DNA of 47,639 bases from Paludibacter sp. (lineage in GTDB: Bacteria; Bacteroidota; Bacteroidia; Bacteroidales; Paludibacteraceae). The stretch covers positions 1-47,639 of the forward strand of contig JAQTUE010000036.1 in the NCBI GenBank assembly GCA_028710415.1, in the 5' to 3' direction. The notes under the pieces are model-generated. The model saw only the letters and a program-made list of their open reading frames with translations, searched no databases and had not been told where the DNA came from. Shown piece by piece: positions 40,818-47,639 of the stretch (the stretch's first letter is position 1; every line of letters starts with the position of its first letter). Position numbers and translations under genes: made by a program.

Positions 40818-41543
40818 ATGTTTACAATTTTCAAAAAAGAATTGCGTACCTTTTTTAGTAATGCAACCGGATATATCGTTATAGGCATTTTTTTAATCCT
40901 AACCGGATTGTTCCTTTGGGTTATTCCCGGTGAATATAATATCCTGGATTCAGGATATGCCAATGTTGATGGACTCTTTTACCTGGCACCCTGGTTATTC
41001 CTGTTTCTTTGCCCTGCTGTCACCATGCGCCTCTTTGCCGAAGAAAAGCAAACCGGTACCTGGGAATTACTTGTTACAAAGCCCTTGAGCAACATGCAAA
41101 TCGTGTTAGGCAAATATTTTGCTGGACTAGTGCTTGTCACAATGGCATTACTTCCCGTGTTAATTTATTATTTTTCTGTTTCTTACCTGGCTGAACCTGT
41201 TGGGAATGTCGATTCAGGAGCGTTCTGGGGATCATTTATCGGGCTCTTTTTTCTGGCTGCTGTTTATGTGGCTATCGGTACGTTTTCATCCTCACTTTCC
41301 AATAATCAGATTATTTCGTTTGTGGCGGCGGTCGTGCTTTCCTTCTTTATGTATTACGGCTTTGAAGTGCTGACAGGTTTTTTTACTTCGGGAAAGTCCA
41401 TCCAGTTGCTCGATTCATTAGGGATTCATGCCCACTATAAATCAATGAGCCGCGGAGTGATTGATTCCCGTGATTTACTATACTTTGTGATGGTTAGTTC
41501 TCTGTTCCTTTATGGGTCCGGTCGGAAACTTAAGAAGAGTTGA
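40818..41543 (+). CDS. gldF: ABC transporter permease GldF
   Basis: The 241-aa protein has about six membrane helices and the GldF/ABC-2 permease blocks FKKELRTFFSNATGYIVIGIF, MRLFAEEKQTGTWELLVTKPLS and VLGKYFAGLVLV. In gliding Bacteroidota GldF works with GldG and the ATPase GldA. Here the next gene on the strand is surE, 55 bp downstream, and neither gldG nor gldA is adjacent. The gene is complete and intact. The name comes from family resemblance; gliding is not implied, since GldF homologues occur in non-gliding Bacteroidales. Confidence 0.85.
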   Translation: MFTIFKKELRTFFSNATGYIVIGIFLILTGLFLWVIPGEYNILDSGYANVDGLFYLAPWLFLFLCPAVTMRLFAEEKQTGTWELLVTKPLSNMQIVLGKYFAGLVLVTMALLPVLIYYFSVSYLAEPVGNVDSGAFWGSFIGLFFLAAVYVAIGTFSSSLSNNQIISFVAAVVLSFFMYYGFEVLTGFFTSGKSIQLLDSLGIHAHYKSMSRGVIDSRDLLYFVMVSSLFLYGSGRKLKKS

Positions 41544-41598
41544 ACAGACAGACAAATAGTGTTTTTAGTTATACAATCGATTTTAAGATATACAAGAT

Positions 41599-42357
41599 AT
41601 GAATAAACCGTTGATTTTAATTACCAATGATGATGGCCATGATGCTCCGGGTATTGAAGTTCTGACCCGGCTGATGACCCAACTGGGAGACGTTGTTGTA
41701 GTTGCACCTGATGGGGCACGTTCGGCACAGTCCAATGCATTGACCGTTACACATCCCATCCGCTTCAAAAAGTTATCAGAAAAGGAAGGCCTGATTCGCT
41801 ATATGTGTACCGGTACTCCAACCGATTGTGTAAAACTGGCTTTGAATGAAATCGTCGACCGCAAGCCTGATTTAGTGGTGGCAGGCATAAATCACGGCTC
41901 CAATTCAGCCATTAACGTGATTTATTCCGGTACCATGGGCGCTGTACTTGAAGGGTGTGAGAATGGGATCTTATCCATTGGTTTTTCTATCGTTGATCAT
42001 TCATTGGATGCTGATTTTTCAGTCTTTGAGAAATTTGTCTTGCAGATTGCCAGTGAAGCTTTGCTGAACGGTTTGCCGCATGCTACCTGCCTGAATGTAA
42101 ATGCACCGGTAGGTGAGATCAAAGGTATACGTGTTGCCCGTCAATGTGATGGCAGGTGGACGAAAGAATATGCGAAACGAATTGATCCTCGCGGTGGTTC
42201 TTATTTCTGGCTGACAGGTGCTTTCGAAAACCATGAACCGGATGCTGAAGATACTGATGAATGGGCTTTAGATCATGGGTACATTTCGATAGTTCCTACT
42301 AAAATTGACCTGACTGCCTACGAGGCTATGGATAAAATACGTAACTGGAGTTTATAA
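41599..42357 (+). CDS. surE: 5'/3'-nucleotidase SurE
   Basis: The 252-aa protein has the SurE metal-binding start LITNDDGHDAPGI, with D11 and D12 as likely metal ligands. It also has VVAPDGARSAQSNALTV, the block VVAGINHGSNSAINVIYSGTMGAVLEG and YISIVPTKIDLTAYEAM near the end. It dephosphorylates nucleoside monophosphates in the cytoplasm. Its TAA stop overlaps the ATG of the next gene by one base, which indicates translational coupling. Confidence 0.96.
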   Translation: MNKPLILITNDDGHDAPGIEVLTRLMTQLGDVVVVAPDGARSAQSNALTVTHPIRFKKLSEKEGLIRYMCTGTPTDCVKLALNEIVDRKPDLVVAGINHGSNSAINVIYSGTMGAVLEGCENGILSIGFSIVDHSLDADFSVFEKFVLQIASEALLNGLPHATCLNVNAPVGEIKGIRVARQCDGRWTKEYAKRIDPRGGSYFWLTGAFENHEPDAEDTDEWALDHGYISIVPTKIDLTAYEAMDKIRNWSL

Positions 42358-42653
42358 TGAACTTACGAATGGAGCGTTACAATCGTTTTTTGTATGGATT
42401 TATTCCCGGATTAATCTTTCCGGTGTTATTCATGTGGGTATACCTGAACCGGTTTTACCCGGGTGATTTATCCTTTTTAGAAACGTTGAAACAACTCTAT
42501 CCCGGAATGATATTGGGTAAGTTACTGTTACTTTCCACCATGCCGAATCTGGTCTTTGTTTTTGTGTTTTATAAAACCGAAGGCTTTAAACTTGCTTCCG
42601 GGATACTTATGGGTGCAATGCCCTATTTTATTGCCAGTATTTTTATGTTGTGA
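42357..42653 (+). CDS. Small inner-membrane protein between surE and lpxB
   Basis: The 98-aa protein has three hydrophobic segments (about 13-31, 50-72 and 78-98). It overlaps surE by one base (TAATG). I do not recognise a named family, but a small membrane protein between surE and lpxB is, as I recall, common in Bacteroidales. A role in the envelope is inferred from lpxB alone. Confidence 0.8.
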   Translation: MNLRMERYNRFLYGFIPGLIFPVLFMWVYLNRFYPGDLSFLETLKQLYPGMILGKLLLLSTMPNLVFVFVFYKTEGFKLASGILMGAMPYFIASIFML

Positions 42654-42656
42654 ATA

Positions 42657-42727
42657 GCATTGAGCATTGAGCATTGAGCATTGAGTATTGAGCCAAGAAC
42701 CAAGATCCAAGAACCAAGATTTAGAAC
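42657..42727. repeat. Two abutting heptad arrays, GCATTGA and CCAAGAW
   Basis: Five units of GCATTGA (42657-42691) are followed by five units of the form CCAAGAA/CCAAGAT (42693-42727, the last one decayed). The first is the reverse complement of the GCTCAAT family at 39451 and 44162. Confidence 0.92.
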
Positions 42728-42750
42728 ATAGACTTTTGACCAGGATTAAT

Positions 42751-42912
42751 TAATTAACCAATTAACCAGTTAACTCAATCAACTAATTAACCAGTTAACT
42801 TAATTAACCAATCAACCAATCAACCAATCAACCAATCAACCAGTTAACTCAATCAACTAATTAACCAGTTAACTTAATTAACCAATCAACCAATTAACCA
42901 ATCAACCTAATA
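42751..42912. repeat. Octanucleotide array AATYAACC with higher-order repeat, before lpxB
   Basis: About 20 units of AATTAACC, AATCAACC and AGTTAACT variants. A block running from AGTTAACTCAATCAACT into AATTAACC occurs twice about 75 bp apart, so the array has grown by copying larger segments. It ends 15 nt before the lpxB ATG and matches the family at 2394. Confidence 0.93.
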
Positions 42913-42927
42913 ACTAAATCACAATTC

Positions 42928-44061
42928 ATGAAATACTTTATCATTGCCGGAGAGGCTTCAGGCGATTTACATGCTTCAAACCTAATGCGGGAATTACGCA
43001 AAGAAGACCCGCAGGCTGATTTTTGCTTTCTTGGCGGTGATTTAATGAAGGCCCAGGGTGGTGAAATGATAAAACATTATCGTAAAATGGCATTTATGGG
43101 TTTCTGGGGTGTGTTGAAGAATGCACGCAAAGTACTCAACAATATCAACGAATGCAAGAAAGCAATTGTCAGTTATCAGCCTGATGTGGTTATTTTGGTT
43201 GATTATCCGGGTTTCAACCTGCCCATGGCACGTTTCACTAAGGAAAAACTGAATATCCCGGTTTATTATTATATCTCTCCAAAAATATGGGCGTGGAAAG
43301 AACACCGCATTAAGGCAATCAAACTCTATGTGGATAAACTCTTTACGATATTCCCCTTTGAAACGGCATTTTATAATAAACATAATTTCCCGGTTGAATA
43401 TATAGGAAACCCATCCGTGGATTCTATTTCTGAGAGGTCCAATCAGGAACAAACATTTAAAGAGTTCTGTGAGCTCAATAAACTGCCTGCCAAACCCATT
43501 ATTGCCCTGTTGGCAGGAAGCCGTAAACAGGAAATCTCAGCCTGCATACCCCGGATGATTGATGCTACCCTGCGTTTCCCCGAATACCAGGCAATTGTTG
43601 CAGGTGCTCCCGGTATAAAACCTGGCTATTATAAATTCCTGTTGAAAGATAAGCATGTGAAGGTAGTCTATAACCAAACCTATGAATTGTTGCAACAGGC
43701 GAAGGCTGCTGTAGTCAATTCAGGTACTGCCACCCTGGAGACTGCCCTGATCGGGATACCGCAGGTAGTGGTGTACAATGTCTATTTCGGACATTTGATG
43801 ATGAAGCTCAAAGATTATTTTGTAAAGGTAAAATACATTTCACTGGTGAACCTGGTGGCTGAAAAAGAAGTCGTGAAGGAATTGATGGCTCATTTCTTTA
43901 CTGTTGAAAATGTATCCAACGAACTGAACAATATCCTGCATGATAAATCTTATCGAGAGAATATGCTCAATGAATATGCCATTATGAAGCAATCATTGGG
44001 AGGACCCGGTGCTGCTTCTAAAGCTGCTAAGAAGATGGTTGAATTCCTGAAAGCAAAATAA
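42928..44061 (+). CDS. lpxB: Lipid-A-disaccharide synthase
   Basis: The 377-aa protein starts with the LpxB signature FIIAGEASGDLHASNLM. It has MGFWGVLKNARKVL, VDYPGFNLPMARF, YYISPKIWAWKEHRIKAIK, LLAGSRKQEI and NSGTATLETALIGIPQVVVYN. It joins UDP-2,3-diacylglucosamine and lipid X into the lipid A disaccharide at the inner membrane. The length is normal. The leader is the G-poor octamer array. It is in one orientation with surE and the 98-aa gene. Confidence 0.97.
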   Translation: MKYFIIAGEASGDLHASNLMRELRKEDPQADFCFLGGDLMKAQGGEMIKHYRKMAFMGFWGVLKNARKVLNNINECKKAIVSYQPDVVILVDYPGFNLPMARFTKEKLNIPVYYYISPKIWAWKEHRIKAIKLYVDKLFTIFPFETAFYNKHNFPVEYIGNPSVDSISERSNQEQTFKEFCELNKLPAKPIIALLAGSRKQEISACIPRMIDATLRFPEYQAIVAGAPGIKPGYYKFLLKDKHVKVVYNQTYELLQQAKAAVVNSGTATLETALIGIPQVVVYNVYFGHLMMKLKDYFVKVKYISLVNLVAEKEVVKELMAHFFTVENVSNELNNILHDKSYRENMLNEYAIMKQSLGGPGAASKAAKKMVEFLKAK

Positions 44062-44087
44062 TATTACTTAGTGATATTACTTCAAGA

Positions 44088-44139
44088 TATGATTTCATGA
44101 TATGACATCATGATATGATATGATTTTATGATATTTGCT
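44088..44139. repeat. ATGATATG-rich repeat tract
   Basis: Irregular repeats of ATGATATG/CATGATAT about 30-75 bp after the lpxB stop. A single related copy, TGATATTACTTCGTGATATG, follows the next gene at about 44492-44512. Confidence 0.7.
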
Positions 44140-44161
44140 TTGTGTTCTGAATTTATCTTTA

Positions 44162-44231
44162 CTCAATTCTCAATTCTCAATTCTCAATGCTCGATGCTCG
44201 ATGCTCGATGCTCAACGCTCAATGCTAAACT
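44162..44231. repeat. Heptad array, units CTCAATT, CTCAATG, CTCGATG
   Basis: Ten contiguous 7-bp units, the last degenerate, end 3 nt before the ATG of the TfoX-C gene. It is the same family as 39451 and, inverted, 42657. Confidence 0.93.
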
Positions 44232-44234
44232 CTT

Positions 44235-44495
44235 ATGACTTCAGATTTATCAAAACAACCCAATATTGGGAAAGATACTGAGTCCAAACTCATTCAGGTT
44301 GGAATCTGTTCGTACGAAGAACTGCGGGCTGTAGGAACCGAACAGGCTTTCCTGCGCTTGCAGACTCTCGATCCGGGTGCTTGCATTCAATTGCTGTATG
44401 GACTCGAAGGCGCAATTGAAGGTATTCAGGCTACCAGTCTATCTGCTGAGAAGAAGAAAGAACTCAGGGAATTCCATAGAATGGCAAATAAATGA
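44235..44495 (+). CDS. TfoX C-terminal-domain protein
   Basis: The 86-aa protein matches the C-terminal, helix-hairpin-helix-like domain of TfoX/Sxy: LSKQPNIGKDTESKLIQVGICSYEELRAVGTEQAFLRL and LLYGLEGAIEGI. The N-terminal TfoX domain is absent, as in many stand-alone members. In Gammaproteobacteria TfoX promotes competence with Crp; a role here is unknown. The ATG is immediately preceded by a heptad array. Confidence 0.82.
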   Translation: MTSDLSKQPNIGKDTESKLIQVGICSYEELRAVGTEQAFLRLQTLDPGACIQLLYGLEGAIEGIQATSLSAEKKKELREFHRMANK

Positions 44496-44540
44496 TATTA
44501 CTTCGTGATATGAATTGATTGTTTTAAATGAAATCTATTG

Positions 44541-44919
44541 CTAATCACTATTGATTTTGTTGTCATACATTTTTTTCTGTTGCTCATAAAGAGTCTGAAC
44601 TACAAAAAGATATTTCTACTTATTCGGTTTTAAAAGGTAAAGGCAATCCTTCATAAGCATCTAATAGTGTATGAATTGACTTGATATCCCGTTGGACATG
44701 ATTGAGCTGATCGCGAATTGACTTGCGGATTACTTTATGACCTATTCTTTTTTTCTGAGCAGTGTGCAAATAAGTTTTACGAGCCACTTTGCGATAAGTT
44801 GTTGGTTTGCCCCTAAGCAAGGTTGGATTATAAACTACATCAATCAGTTCTTCCAGTTTTTCCCTGACATCGTTTAACTGTTTCAAATCCAAAAATAACG
44901 ATATAATATTGAAGAACAA
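44541..44919 (-). pseudogene. Remnant of an IS5/IS1182-type DDE transposase
   Basis: The minus strand encodes a 99-residue fragment (44620-44919) with LEELIDVVYNPTLLRGKPTTYRKVARKTYLH, KRIGHKVIRKSIRDQLNHVQRDI and LLDAYEG, typical of the middle of IS5-like transposases. After a stop at 44620 the expected continuation appears in another frame (44541-44612, KYLFVVQTLYEQQKKMYDNK) and stops again. The N-terminus and the catalytic C-terminal half are missing. At least one frameshift and two end truncations make it non-functional. No terminal inverted repeats of an IS were found. Confidence 0.82.
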
Positions 44920-44998
44920 ATGGTTTATGCTTTTTCAGCAGACCCTAATTAAATTTTTAGTTCTGATTCCAAATACTATTCGTATGGTACTTGGTTTA

Positions 44999-45210
44999 GG
45001 TTCGTCCATGGTTTGTCCATGGTTCGTCCTTGGCTTAGCCTTAAATACCATGTATATACCATGTATATACGATCTATATAACATGTATATACCATGTATC
45101 TGTATAAATACATGGTATGTACATGTATAAATCATTGAATTTAGATTGAATTATTATTTTACACTTGGTTAATCCATGGACGAGCCAAGGACAAACCATG
45201 GATGAACCTA
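44999..45210. repeat. Compound 11-bp repeats: inverted CCATGG arms around a CATGTATAT core
   Basis: The left arm has three and a half 11-bp units GGTTCGTCCAT (44999-45040). The core has five 11-bp units ACCATGTATAT (45047-45101), followed by a palindromic ATACATGG/ACATGTAT tail. The right arm has four 11-bp units (45167-45210) that are the reverse complement of the left arm with about five mismatches. The whole can fold back on itself. Confidence 0.9.
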
Positions 45211-45398
45211 AAACAAATTCAGAAGAGAATGCGAATAAAACCGGATAAAGATACCGGGTGGCGAAAACATGATGGAAATAAAAAATAATGCGTAATTGTG
45301 ATTTAATTAAAAATTGTAGTCGATAACCCTAAAGTGAAATAGCCGGGGAATTGATAAAAAAATAAAACAAAAATTGCAAATCCTTTGTTATAAAAAAG

Positions 45399-45460
45399 TT
45401 GGGGACTTTAACGACCTTTACGACTATTGAGCATTCTCATAGAAGGTTGCAAAGTCCCAA
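45399..45460. repeat. Imperfect long hairpin
   Basis: TTGGGGACTTT (45399-45409) pairs with AAAGTCCCAA (45451-45460) with one bulged G. Inside it, CGACCTT and AAGGTTG also pair. It may be a decayed small repeat element. Confidence 0.6.
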
Positions 45461-45640
45461 GATAAATGATAAAATACAATTATAAAGCCACAATTGCTGA
45501 GGTATAGCAAATCAACCCTAATTCCTTTATTCAAGATAAGATGATAATGAAAGATTTATCACCAATTAAATGTTGAAATTATATTTGATGATAATTAATT
45601 ATCATGACTAACCTGTATGAATTTCTAAAAATCATTATAC

Positions 45641-45648
45641 TATATTTG
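45641..45648 (+). promoter_or_regulatory. Candidate -7 box for the PUR-domain gene
   Basis: TATATTTG fits TAnnTTTG and lies 48 bp before the ATG. A second match, TAACTTTG, is at 45662. Neither has a well-placed -33 TTG. Confidence 0.4.
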
Positions 45649-45696
45649 AGAGAGGATTAAATAACTTTGTAATTAACTCATTAATCAAATAATCAA

Positions 45697-46128
45697 ATGG
45701 AAACTAAGGAATTGTTTACAGAAAAACTTATTAAAGGACATCGAACGTATTTCTTTGATATTAAACAAACTGAGAGTAAGAGTTTATACATTACCATTAC
45801 AGAATCGAAGAAGATTGCAGATGGTTATGAACATCACAAAGTAATGGTCTTTGAAGAAAATATAGAAGATTTTACAAACGTATTTCGTAATTGCCTGCTT
45901 AAATACAAACAATTGAAGAATGAACCATCGATTATAAAAACAAACAGACCTATTGCTGAAATTCAAAAAAAATATCCCAATGCTTATATGCCCTGGACTC
46001 CTGAAGATGATGAAAAACTTGAATCACTTTATATAGATGGTAAAGAAATCAAGGAATTAGAATTGGTTTTTTACAGAAAAAGAGGTGCCATTGTGTCGCG
46101 TTTAAAACACAAAGGGCTTTTGAAGTAG
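45697..46128 (+). CDS. PUR-domain (DUF3276) nucleic-acid-binding protein with C-terminal helical tail
   Basis: The 143-aa protein has an N-terminal PUR-alpha-like fold (about 5-75; TEKLIKGHRTYFFDIKQTESKSLYITITESKK, followed by KVMVFEENIEDFTNVF), matching DUF3276, the family related to BpuR of Borrelia that binds DNA and RNA. A linker leads to a C-terminal segment (about 95-143, PWTPEDDEKLESLYIDGKEIKELELVFYRKRGAIVSRLKHKGL) that looks like a short Myb/HTH-type helical domain. Together this suggests a nucleic-acid-binding regulator. Targets are unknown. Confidence 0.83.
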   Translation: METKELFTEKLIKGHRTYFFDIKQTESKSLYITITESKKIADGYEHHKVMVFEENIEDFTNVFRNCLLKYKQLKNEPSIIKTNRPIAEIQKKYPNAYMPWTPEDDEKLESLYIDGKEIKELELVFYRKRGAIVSRLKHKGLLK

Positions 46129-46178
46129 CTTATAGAAAATAAAATGTGATAAATGATATTTTTAAAACTTCGATAACT

Positions 46179-46850
46179 ATGAATGAACATTTGGATTATA
46201 TTGAAAATACCCACAACTTTGACTCTAGCAATCTTACCGAAGAAGAAATACAACAATGGGGTGATTTGCTTTTTATGACAAATACGACTATTGATGAAAA
46301 GAAAAAGGCATTGGGCTTACTGGCTCATGTTGGTAATCTGACTGCTTATAATTATTTGAAAAAATATGCCGGACAGCCGGATCAGGACTTGGAAGAATGG
46401 GCTACAATAGCTTTGGGAGAATGTACCTTGTATTTACATGCTGATTTGAGTGGCGATGATGACCTGGATTTTGTTTTTACAGGTGTTGGTCCAAACAATG
46501 ATATGTTGCGGATTTACGTCTTGCTTTTACCTCAAGAAGGCAAATCATTTGAAGCATGGCAAAACAAAACTATAGAAAATGAAATAACTTATGCAGCACG
46601 GGATTTGAAGTGTCTGACTGAATGGTTTGATTTCAAAACAAGCTATGCAAGCTTCAGTTTGTTAATTCCAACCGATATATCCATTGACTCAATTGTAAAA
46701 TTGGGAATTGATAATTGTAATCAATTTGGGGGCTTCCTGCTCGATGAGTACTATTGTGGAACCGGCGTTCCCGACTTTAAGGAAATTGAAGAGATCATTC
46801 AAATTGTAAGGTATGGGCAGGAAGAAGATAACATAAAAGAAATTTTCTGA
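46179..46850 (+). CDS. Uncharacterised HEAT-like cytoplasmic protein
   Basis: The start is placed at ATG 46179; the frame also opens at a GTG at 46146, which is less likely. The product has 223 aa, is acidic, and has no signal peptide or membrane span. The N-terminal part (about 20-85, TIDEKKKALGLLAHVGNLTAYNYLKKYAG, EEWATIALGEC) looks like one or two HEAT-type helical repeats. The rest is alpha/beta without a motif I recognise. It lies 50 bp after the PUR-domain gene in the same direction and may share its transcript. It has no known function. Confidence 0.75.
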   Translation: MNEHLDYIENTHNFDSSNLTEEEIQQWGDLLFMTNTTIDEKKKALGLLAHVGNLTAYNYLKKYAGQPDQDLEEWATIALGECTLYLHADLSGDDDLDFVFTGVGPNNDMLRIYVLLLPQEGKSFEAWQNKTIENEITYAARDLKCLTEWFDFKTSYASFSLLIPTDISIDSIVKLGIDNCNQFGGFLLDEYYCGTGVPDFKEIEEIIQIVRYGQEEDNIKEIF

Positions 46851-47414
46851 AATTATTATTCATAATTACATCGTAGCTTGCAGGATGTTCATTCAAATGC
46901 ATTCTTACCCGTTAACAGTTTTATGAAGAAACTGCACGTATTTATGTAATCACCCGAAGCAATAATAACTTATTTGCGGAGAATTCCGGTACAATTATGT
47001 GGGCAGTGGGCAGGTCATTGAGAATAAAAGCCGGTTATATTCTTTCGTGGGGCAGGTGTCCATTCGGGAATCATCTTCAAATGTGGCCTATGCTTGATTT
47101 TGTTTTCGGGAGTAAAAAGTAAAAAATCACTCTTTACATCTCATTTTCCTATATTTTTTGAATAATCGTAGATTTTAATCATTCGCTTTTATTGTAACTT
47201 TTGAACAAATGAGTAATAAGAGCTACTATTTTCGGAACGTTTTCGAGAGTAAGGGTTGTTCATTGTAGTCTGTTTTGATAATAAATTCTGAATATGTTGA
47301 AGTTTGGAAAGTTTAAATGAATTGAAATGAAAAATAATTTATTGCTAAAGTTCTTTTAGTTCAGTCAATTATGATGATTTCGTGTTTTATAGCAGAAATA
47401 AAGGGGAAATAAGT
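46851..47414. other. Mostly gene-free interval with a possible decayed gene
   Basis: No intact gene is seen. An open stretch at about 46918-47122 (plus) reads like a coding remnant with a protein-like composition (ITRSNNNLFAENSGTIMWAV, AGYILSWGRCPFGN, MWPMLDF). It is preceded in another frame by a second short protein-like stretch. The rest, to the tandem promoters, is AT-rich and featureless. Confidence 0.45.
46918..47122 (+). pseudogene. Possible gene remnant, family not recognised
   Basis: About 67 codons without a stop end at TAA 47120-47122. The translation has a natural-looking composition with Trp, Gly and Arg in spaced positions. A probable frameshift near 46918 links it to an upstream stretch (about 46871-46947, SLQDVHSNAFLPVNSF). 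No start codon with a leader is convincing. It may be a decayed C-terminus. Confidence 0.35.
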
Positions 47415-47466
47415 TTGGTTTGTATGGGAAAAGCTAGTACTTTTGCACCCGCTTTAAGAGAGAAGC
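47415..47466 (+). promoter_or_regulatory. Tandem strong promoter, copy 1
   Basis: TTG (47415-47417), a 20-bp spacer and TACTTTTG (47438-47445) fit the Bacteroidota promoter. The initially transcribed region CCGCTTTAAGAGAGAAGC is the same as in copy 2, 132 bp downstream. Confidence 0.78.
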
Positions 47467-47486
47467 AAGGTACAATTTACTATTAT

Positions 47487-47512
47487 TTCATTTACCATTT
47501 ACCATTTAAGGT
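47487..47512. repeat. Short heptad repeat TTTACCA between the two promoters
   Basis: Two to three copies of a 7-bp TTTACCA unit. A decayed related tract lies at 47611-47639 after promoter copy 2. Confidence 0.6.
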
Positions 47513-47547
47513 GTAGAAAAATAAAAGCAAATTATTTCAGAAAAGGT

Positions 47548-47598
47548 TTGGTAGTTCAGAAAAAAGCACTACTTTTGCAGCCGCTTTAAGAGAGAAGC
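47548..47598 (+). promoter_or_regulatory. Tandem strong promoter, copy 2
   Basis: TTG (47548-47550), a 19-bp spacer and TACTTTTG (47570-47577). From TTTTGCA through GAGAAGC it matches copy 1 at 24 of 25 bases. It points off the right edge of the window. Confidence 0.78.
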
Positions 47599-47639
47599 CG
47601 GCAACTAGATTTACCATTTATTCATTTACGATTTACAAT

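Larger units (their letters stand above)
44920..45640. other. Gene-free, repeat-rich interval
   Basis: About 720 bp without a credible gene. It contains the compound 11-bp repeat structure (44999-45210) and an imperfect hairpin (45399-45460). Long open frames around 44909-45135 are translations of repeats. Confidence 0.6.

Noticed and set aside
44909..45135. Open frames on both strands
   Set aside because: They translate 11-bp repeats that leave frames open on both strands.

Overview
The window is AT-rich chromosomal DNA from a member of the Bacteroidota, probably of the order Bacteroidales. The evidence is a SusC/SusD-type locus, three large secreted proteins with type IX secretion (T9SS) sorting domains, promoters of the TAnnTTTG (-7) type, a GldF homologue, a PUR-domain protein and lipid A / KDO genes. 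No rRNA, tRNA, CRISPR array or intact prophage was seen.

Layout. 1-4669: partial metallo-hydrolase (minus), then mpl, a dCMP deaminase and an S41 protease (plus). 5268-19451 (minus): three transcription units. The first, by position, is a 919-aa secreted protein of unknown function followed by a 58-aa peptide gene. The second is a T9SS GH13 amylase. The third is susC-susD-susE-susE/F-like. 20566-30246 (plus): LacI-family regulator, a four-helix-bundle gene flanked by repeats, MFS transporter, GH65 maltose phosphorylase, periplasmic neopullulanase and lipoprotein alpha-amylase. 30313-34037: a DMP19-type protein and a secreted PL1 pectate lyase. 34129-44495: kdsB, DUF4105 protein, Crp/Fnr regulator, TPR protein, PagL-like protein, gldF, surE, a small membrane protein, lpxB and a TfoX-C protein. 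44541-47639: a broken transposase, compound repeats, a PUR-domain protein, an unknown protein and two tandem promoters firing off the right edge.

How it fits together. The centre is a starch/maltodextrin locus. Surface and secreted amylases cut the polymer, SusD/E/F-like lipoproteins bind it, and SusC imports oligosaccharides. Neopullulanase works in the periplasm, an MFS carrier takes maltose into the cytoplasm, and maltose phosphorylase yields glucose plus beta-glucose-1-phosphate. There is no GH97 SusB-type glucosidase and no SusR; a LacI-family protein appears to be the regulator. A shared operator core, GCAAACGATTGC, lies upstream of all three minus-strand units, about 60-63 bp upstream of a TAnnTTTG box in each. 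That constant spacing suggests activation or a looping mechanism rather than simple promoter occlusion.

The second theme is an abundance of short tandem repeats (7, 8, 9 or 11 bp units) packed into intergenic gaps. They often start at a stop codon or end 3-6 nt before a start codon. Several families recur at separate loci, and one pair forms inverted arrays around the four-helix-bundle gene, with one array translated as the N-terminus of the MFS transporter.
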